Of a stretch of DNA of 64,000 nucleotides, positions 60,266 through 64,000 are shown piece by piece. This DNA is from Arthrobacter_M sp030063245 (GTDB lineage Bacteria > Actinomycetota > Actinomycetes > Actinomycetales > Micrococcaceae). A model generated the notes under the pieces. That model saw only the letters and a list, made by a program, of their open reading frames with translations. It was not told the origin of the DNA and made no database searches. Position 1 is the stretch's first letter; each line of letters starts with the position of its first letter. The translations under genes and the position numbers were made by a program. The stretch lies in assembly GCF_051131705.1 (NCBI RefSeq), contig NZ_CP180316.1, positions 372,001-436,000 of the forward strand. Direction: 5' to 3'.

Positions 60266-62421
60266 TTTGCGCCCTTCCTGGCGGTCCTCGCCCCGGCTAG
60301 CGCCGGTGCGTCTTCTTTCCGGTGGCTGGCCCAAAAATGGTCTGAATCAACGCCGTTGGTCTCCACCTTCACGAAGGCCAGCTGCTGGGCAGGATCGGCA
60401 TCCGGGCGCAGCGACCGGCCAGCAAAGCGGTCCCCGGTGGAGAAATCGCGCGGGGACGGCACGGTGCCCGGGATCTGGTGCAGACGCACCGCATCGGCCT
60501 CGATTGAGAGCACCGCACCCAACAGACCGCGGGTGTACTCATGCATCGGATTCTGCAGCAGCTCGGACGCCTGCGCGGACTCAACCACCTGACCGGCGTA
60601 CATCACGGTGACCCGGTGTGCCAGCGACGCCACGAGGGCCAGGTCGTGGCTGACGAAGACCATCGCGAAGCCGAGCTGTTCACGCAGCTCGTTGAGCAGA
60701 TCCACCACCTGCTTCTGCACGGTGACGTCCAGCGCCGTCGTCGGTTCATCCGCGACCACAATGCGCGGTGAGCGCGAGAGCGCCATGGCAATGAGCACGC
60801 GCTGGCGCTGGCCGCCGGAGAGCTCGTGCGGGTAGCTCTTGAGCGTGCGCTCCGGATCCAGCTTGACCAGCTCCAGCAGTTCCCTGGGAGTCTTGCGGCC
60901 GTTCCGCTTGGTCAGCTGGTTCATCTGATCCTTGATCAGCATGGAAGGGTTCAGGGAGCTCAGCGCGTCCTGGTAGACCATTGCGATCTGCTCGCCGCGG
61001 AGTCCTTCGTAGGCTTTCGCATCGCTCTTCCCCGCAGCTGAATCCAGCAGCTCTTTGCCATCGAACGTGATGGATCCGGTGATCCTGGCCGTCTTGGGCA
61101 GCAGGCCCATGACTGCCAGGGAGGTGATGGATTTACCGCAGCCGGATTCTCCGACCAGGCCCATCGTTTCGCCTTCGCGGACGGTGAAGCTGACATTGTC
61201 TACGATCGCGGTTTCGCCGAATCGCGCCGGGAAGCGGATGGACAGGTTCTTGACCTCGAGCACAGCGCGTGTGGTCTGACCGACCTGGGGGAGACGGTCC
61301 GTGCGCTGCTCTTCGATGCCGCGCAACAGTGTGAGCTCGTGATCGAGCAGGGCAAAGGGATCGGCCTTCGCCACCTCCGGGTTGCTGAGCACGTCCGCCA
61401 GCTCGGAATCCGTGACGATTTCCGCACCGGGCCCGCGCAGCTCGAACCGGTCCAGTTCATGACCTTCGACGACGGACGGCTGGGCGGGTGAGGTGGCGAC
61501 CTCGGTGTCCAGACCCTTGCGCGCAACGGCGGCGGCCGAGCCGTCGTCGTCGTTCACCTTCGGCGCCTTGCGCAGCCTTGGATTAACCATTGCATCGGTC
61601 AGACCCTCGGCCAGCACGTTCAGCGCCAGCACGGTCAGCAGGATGGTCAAACCGGCAAAGGTGGTGGCCCACCACCCCCCGGAGAGGACCAGGTTGCGGC
61701 CATAGGAGATCACGTTGCCCCACGAGGGCGCGGGGTCCTGGATGCCGGCACCGATGAATGAAAGTGAGGCCTCGAGGATGATCGCGTCGGCCACCATCAC
61801 CGTGGCGAACACCAGGACGGGGGCGGCCGTGTTGCGCACAATGTGCTTGAGCAGAATGTAGGTGCGCCCCGCGCCAATCACACGCTCGGCGCGGACATAG
61901 TCTTCGCCGTACTGCGCCAGCACGTTGGCACGGACCACGCGGGCAATCTGCGGGGTGTAAATGATGGCGATCGCGACAATGATGACCGGAACCGAGTTGC
62001 CGAAGGACGCCAGCAGGACGGCGGCCAGCGCGATGCCGGGGAATGCCATCAGCACGTCCATGATGCGCATGATGAGTTCGCTGATGGCCTTGGACGTCGT
62101 GGCCGCCAGAGAGCCCAGCGTGGCGCCCAGGATGATGGCCAGGATCACCGAGCCGAGGCCGATCTCCAGCGAAGACTGGGCGCCGTAGAGCAGGCGCGAG
62201 AAGACGTCGCGGCCCAGCCTGTCGGTGCCGAACCAGTTGTCCGCGCTGGGCGCTTGGGCTGGAATGCCGGTGGCGAGGGGATCCTGCGGGGCAATGGCCG
62301 GGGCAAAAATGGCCATCAGGATGATGAAGATCAGGAAGAGCAGGGCAATTTTGGAGGAGAGGGCCAGAGCCTTGAACCGCAGCCCGGGAGCGCTCAACCG
62401 TTCGGCAAGTTTGCTGCGCAT
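60262..62421 (-). CDS. Fused DppC-type permease and OppD-type ATPase
   Basis: A 719-residue fusion. Residues 1-285 are a DppC-like permease with six helices, the N-terminal DPLATGIPAQAPSADNWFGTDRLGRDVFSRLLYG and the EAA loop AERVIGAGRTYILLKHIV. After a linker of about 100 charged residues, the OppD-like ATPase starts near residue 385: Walker A GESGCGKS, Q-loop VYQDALSSLNPSM, signature LSGGQRQRV, Walker B IVVADEPTTALDV, H-loop FVSHD, and an OppD C-terminal Cys-less extension. The same fusion layout is known from SatABCD-type sialic acid importers. One protein replaces two of the five usual Opp components. Confidence 0.95.
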   Translation of the reverse strand: MRSKLAERLSAPGLRFKALALSSKIALLFLIFIILMAIFAPAIAPQDPLATGIPAQAPSADNWFGTDRLGRDVFSRLLYGAQSSLEIGLGSVILAIILGATLGSLAATTSKAISELIMRIMDVLMAFPGIALAAVLLASFGNSVPVIIVAIAIIYTPQIARVVRANVLAQYGEDYVRAERVIGAGRTYILLKHIVRNTAAPVLVFATVMVADAIILEASLSFIGAGIQDPAPSWGNVISYGRNLVLSGGWWATTFAGLTILLTVLALNVLAEGLTDAMVNPRLRKAPKVNDDDGSAAAVARKGLDTEVATSPAQPSVVEGHELDRFELRGPGAEIVTDSELADVLSNPEVAKADPFALLDHELTLLRGIEEQRTDRLPQVGQTTRAVLEVKNLSIRFPARFGETAIVDNVSFTVREGETMGLVGESGCGKSITSLAVMGLLPKTARITGSITFDGKELLDSAAGKSDAKAYEGLRGEQIAMVYQDALSSLNPSMLIKDQMNQLTKRNGRKTPRELLELVKLDPERTLKSYPHELSGGQRQRVLIAMALSRSPRIVVADEPTTALDVTVQKQVVDLLNELREQLGFAMVFVSHDLALVASLAHRVTVMYAGQVVESAQASELLQNPMHEYTRGLLGAVLSIEADAVRLHQIPGTVPSPRDFSTGDRFAGRSLRPDADPAQQLAFVKVETNGVDSDHFWASHRKEDAPALAGARTARKGAK

Positions 62422-62424
62422 GGC

Positions 62425-63381
62425 TTAGACCGTCCTGATTCGGGGGTTGATGAGCAGGTAGAGCAGGTCGACAAGAATGTTCACCAGCACGAAGGTCACC
62501 GAAATGACGAGCACGACGCCCTGCACCAGATTGGTGTCCTTGTTGGTGATGCCGTTAAGGATCTGCTGGCCCATGCCGGGCAGGGAGAAGATCATTTCAA
62601 TAACGACGGCGCCGCCCAGCAGGTACCCGACGCGCAGACCCAGCACGGTTATCGGGGTGACGAGCGCGTTGCGGAGGACATTCTTGGAGACGACTTCGCG
62701 GTACGGGACGCCGTTTCCGATGGCGGTCCGGACGTAGTCACGGTCCAGCTCTTCCACCATCGAGGTGCGGACCACGCGGATCAGTGATGCCGACACAGGG
62801 ACGCCAAGGGCGAGGGCGGGGAGCGCCATGGAGCGGATCCAGCCGCTGAAACCTTCGGCCGGGTCGGCCAGGCCGCCGGAGGGGAATATCGAGTTGGTGC
62901 CGAGGGCGAACCATTGGATCAGCAGGATGCCGAGCCAGAACGAGGGGGTGGCGATCGCGGCGATGGAGAATACGCGGATGAGCTGGTCCACCCAGGTATC
63001 ACGGTAGAGCGCGGCCAGTACGCCGAAGGCCAGCGCCAGCACGATCGCAATGAGCACGCCGAGGAAGGTCAGCTGGAGCGTGAGCGGGAAGGCCTGGGTG
63101 ATGACCTCCGTGATGTTTTTCTGCGGAGGCAGGGTCTTGCCGAAGTCTCCGGTGATCAGATTTCCCAGATACCTGAAGTACTGCAGGAACATCGGATCGT
63201 TGAGGCCGTTTTCCACCCGGTACTGCTGCAGGGCTTCAGGAGTTGCACCTTCGCCGAGGGCTGCCACGGCGCGGTCGCCTGGGGCAAACTGCAGCACCAC
63301 GAAGACCAGCAGGGTGACACCCAGGATCATCAGCGGAAGTGCTGCGAGCCGGCGTCCCAGCAGTCGCAATAACATTACCAA
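62425..63381 (-). CDS. DppB-type ABC permease
   Basis: A 318-residue membrane protein with six helices. The N-terminal helix LPLMILGVTLLVFVVLQFAPGD, the periplasmic GDFGKTLPPQKNITEVITQAFP and the EAA loop DYVRTAIGNGVPYREVVSKNVLRNA are diagnostic for DppB/OppB. It is separated by only three bases from the fusion gene. TTG 63381 has GGAG seven bases upstream; the ATG at 63375 is the alternative. Confidence 0.95.
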   Translation of the reverse strand: MVMLLRLLGRRLAALPLMILGVTLLVFVVLQFAPGDRAVAALGEGATPEALQQYRVENGLNDPMFLQYFRYLGNLITGDFGKTLPPQKNITEVITQAFPLTLQLTFLGVLIAIVLALAFGVLAALYRDTWVDQLIRVFSIAAIATPSFWLGILLIQWFALGTNSIFPSGGLADPAEGFSGWIRSMALPALALGVPVSASLIRVVRTSMVEELDRDYVRTAIGNGVPYREVVSKNVLRNALVTPITVLGLRVGYLLGGAVVIEMIFSLPGMGQQILNGITNKDTNLVQGVVLVISVTFVLVNILVDLLYLLINPRIRTV

Positions 63382-63446
63382 TTTGTTTCTCCGGTTTTTA
63401 TTGGTTTATCCGCAGTGGGTGCTGCGTCGTGGATTGAGACGTTCTG

Positions 63447-63490
63447 AGACCAGAGGGGCCATAGCCCGGGGGCCACAGCCCCTCTGGTCT
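63447..63490 (-). terminator. Intercistronic hairpin after the binding-protein gene
   Basis: AGACCAGAGGGGC (63447-63459) and GCCCCTCTGGTCT (63478-63490) are a perfect 13-bp inverted repeat with an 18-base loop, beginning 19 bases after the binding-protein stop. Such hairpins commonly stabilise or attenuate, giving more binding protein than permease. Confidence 0.75.
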
Positions 63491-63508
63491 GTGCTCTGCA
63501 GGTGGAAG

Positions 63509-64000
63509 CTAAGCCGTCCGGCCGACGCCGATAAAGCTCAGGCCCGTGGTCGGGAGCGGCGCGAAGCCCGAGAGCTTCTTGCTGTCCCAGGCGGTGGGGA
63601 GCTTGCGGTGGAAGATCGGGTAGAGCGGGGCTTCGTCGGCAACGATGTCGATGATTTCCTTGTACAGCTTCTTGGCGGCGTCCCCGGTGGCCTGCGTGGC
63701 CTGGTTCATCTTGGTCTGAACCGTGGCGTATGCGGGCTGGTCGGCCCAGCCGAAGCGGTTCTTGGCCCAGACATCGCCCCGGTAGAACCAGCTCAGCAGG
63801 ATATCCGCGTCATTGCCGAAGACGGACGGGTCGCCGGGGGCGGCGACGACGTCGTACTTCAGACCGCCAACCTTGTCGGGTGCATACACGGCCGAGGAGG
63901 CCAGCGCTTCCAGGGTTGTGCTGACGCCGATGGCATCCCAGTTCTTCTTGATCAGCGGGCTGACGTCCTTGACCCAGGCGGTGTCCGTGGTGGTGAGCGT
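63509..64000 (-). CDS. ABC transporter substrate-binding protein (DppA/OppA family), C-terminal part
   Basis: The frame is open to the right edge, so only the last 163 residues are visible. WDAIGVSTTLEALASS, DILLSWFYRGDVWAKNRFGW, TGDAAKKLYKEIIDIVADEAPLYPIFHRKL and LPTTGLSFIGVGRTA match the C-terminal lobe of family 5 peptide-type binding proteins. It should bind sialic acid if the cluster works as inferred; the family otherwise binds peptides or oligosaccharides. A strong hairpin separates it from the permease gene. Confidence 0.93.
   Translation of the reverse strand, partial: TLTTTDTAWVKDVSPLIKKNWDAIGVSTTLEALASSAVYAPDKVGGLKYDVVAAPGDPSVFGNDADILLSWFYRGDVWAKNRFGWADQPAYATVQTKMNQATQATGDAAKKLYKEIIDIVADEAPLYPIFHRKLPTAWDSKKLSGFAPLPTTGLSFIGVGRTA

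Overview
The window comes from a high-GC Gram-positive bacterium, most likely an Arthrobacter-like actinobacterium of the Micrococcaceae. Supporting signs are a RamB-type regulator divergent from the glyoxylate-shunt genes aceA and aceB, a DtxR/IdeR-type iron box, an actinobacterial ydaO-type c-di-AMP riboswitch ahead of a cell-wall lytic enzyme, a very long Lhr helicase next to a Nei-type glycosylase, many GTG/TTG starts and many 4-bp ATGA/GTGA gene overlaps. This placement is inferred from family content; no taxonomic marker gene is present.

Layout. 1-2.0 kb: the end of a ROK protein, a decayed sugar-binding-protein/glycosidase relic and a DsbA/FrnE-like oxidoreductase. 2.3-7.1 kb: aceB, aceA and the divergent RamB-like regulator. 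7.3-10.3 kb: a queuosine-precursor transporter gene interrupted by one in-frame TGA, a PdxK/ThiD kinase and tgt. 10.5-12.6 kb: a DUF3311/sodium:solute symporter pair. 12.6-15.9 kb: an SRPBCC protein, a repeat-containing hypothetical, a DUF4916 NUDIX-like protein and a YdeI-like protein. 16.0-19.9 kb: an Fe(III) ABC importer (binding protein, fused permease, ATPase) behind an iron box. 20.3-24.1 kb: an intracellular-looking GH76 enzyme, an enoyl-CoA hydratase relic and an SDR/acyl-CoA dehydrogenase operon. 24.1-37.2 kb: housekeeping genes including DedA, macrodomain, RluA-type, nei, lhr and a YcnI-like copper-handling neighbourhood.

37.2-42.6 kb is an accessory block at the 3' end of a tRNA-Ser(CGA) gene. 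It holds relics of a TrlF/PHP-type ATPase and of a serine recombinase, a frameshifted hypothetical, an MBL-fold protein behind a palindrome, a DJ-1/PfpI protein and long stretches with no recognisable gene. 42.8-51.4 kb: tadA, upp, a riboswitch-controlled lytic transglycosylase-like protein, a MarR-MFS pair, a two-component system, an orphan winged-helix regulator with a structured leader, and a SixA-like phosphatase. 51.5-55.0 kb: an overlapping operon of a degenerate ABC-ATPase-like protein, a frameshifted YhgE/Pip membrane protein and a TetR regulator, behind nested inverted repeats. 55.1-56.5 kb: a flavin disulfide reductase.

56.6-64.0 kb, reading leftward, is a sialic-acid catabolic cluster: binding protein (cut by the window edge), DppB-like permease, a DppC-OppD fusion, OppF-like ATPase, NanA, NanK and NanE. 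Together they would import N-acetylneuraminate, cleave it to N-acetylmannosamine and pyruvate, phosphorylate the sugar and epimerise it to GlcNAc-6-phosphate.

Several otherwise intact genes carry a single-base lesion (transporter at 7.8 kb, YhgE at 53.6 kb, hypothetical at 41.9 kb, TrlF relic at 39.4 kb). These are either real pseudogenes or sequence errors, and resequencing would decide. All functions are read from the sequence alone.
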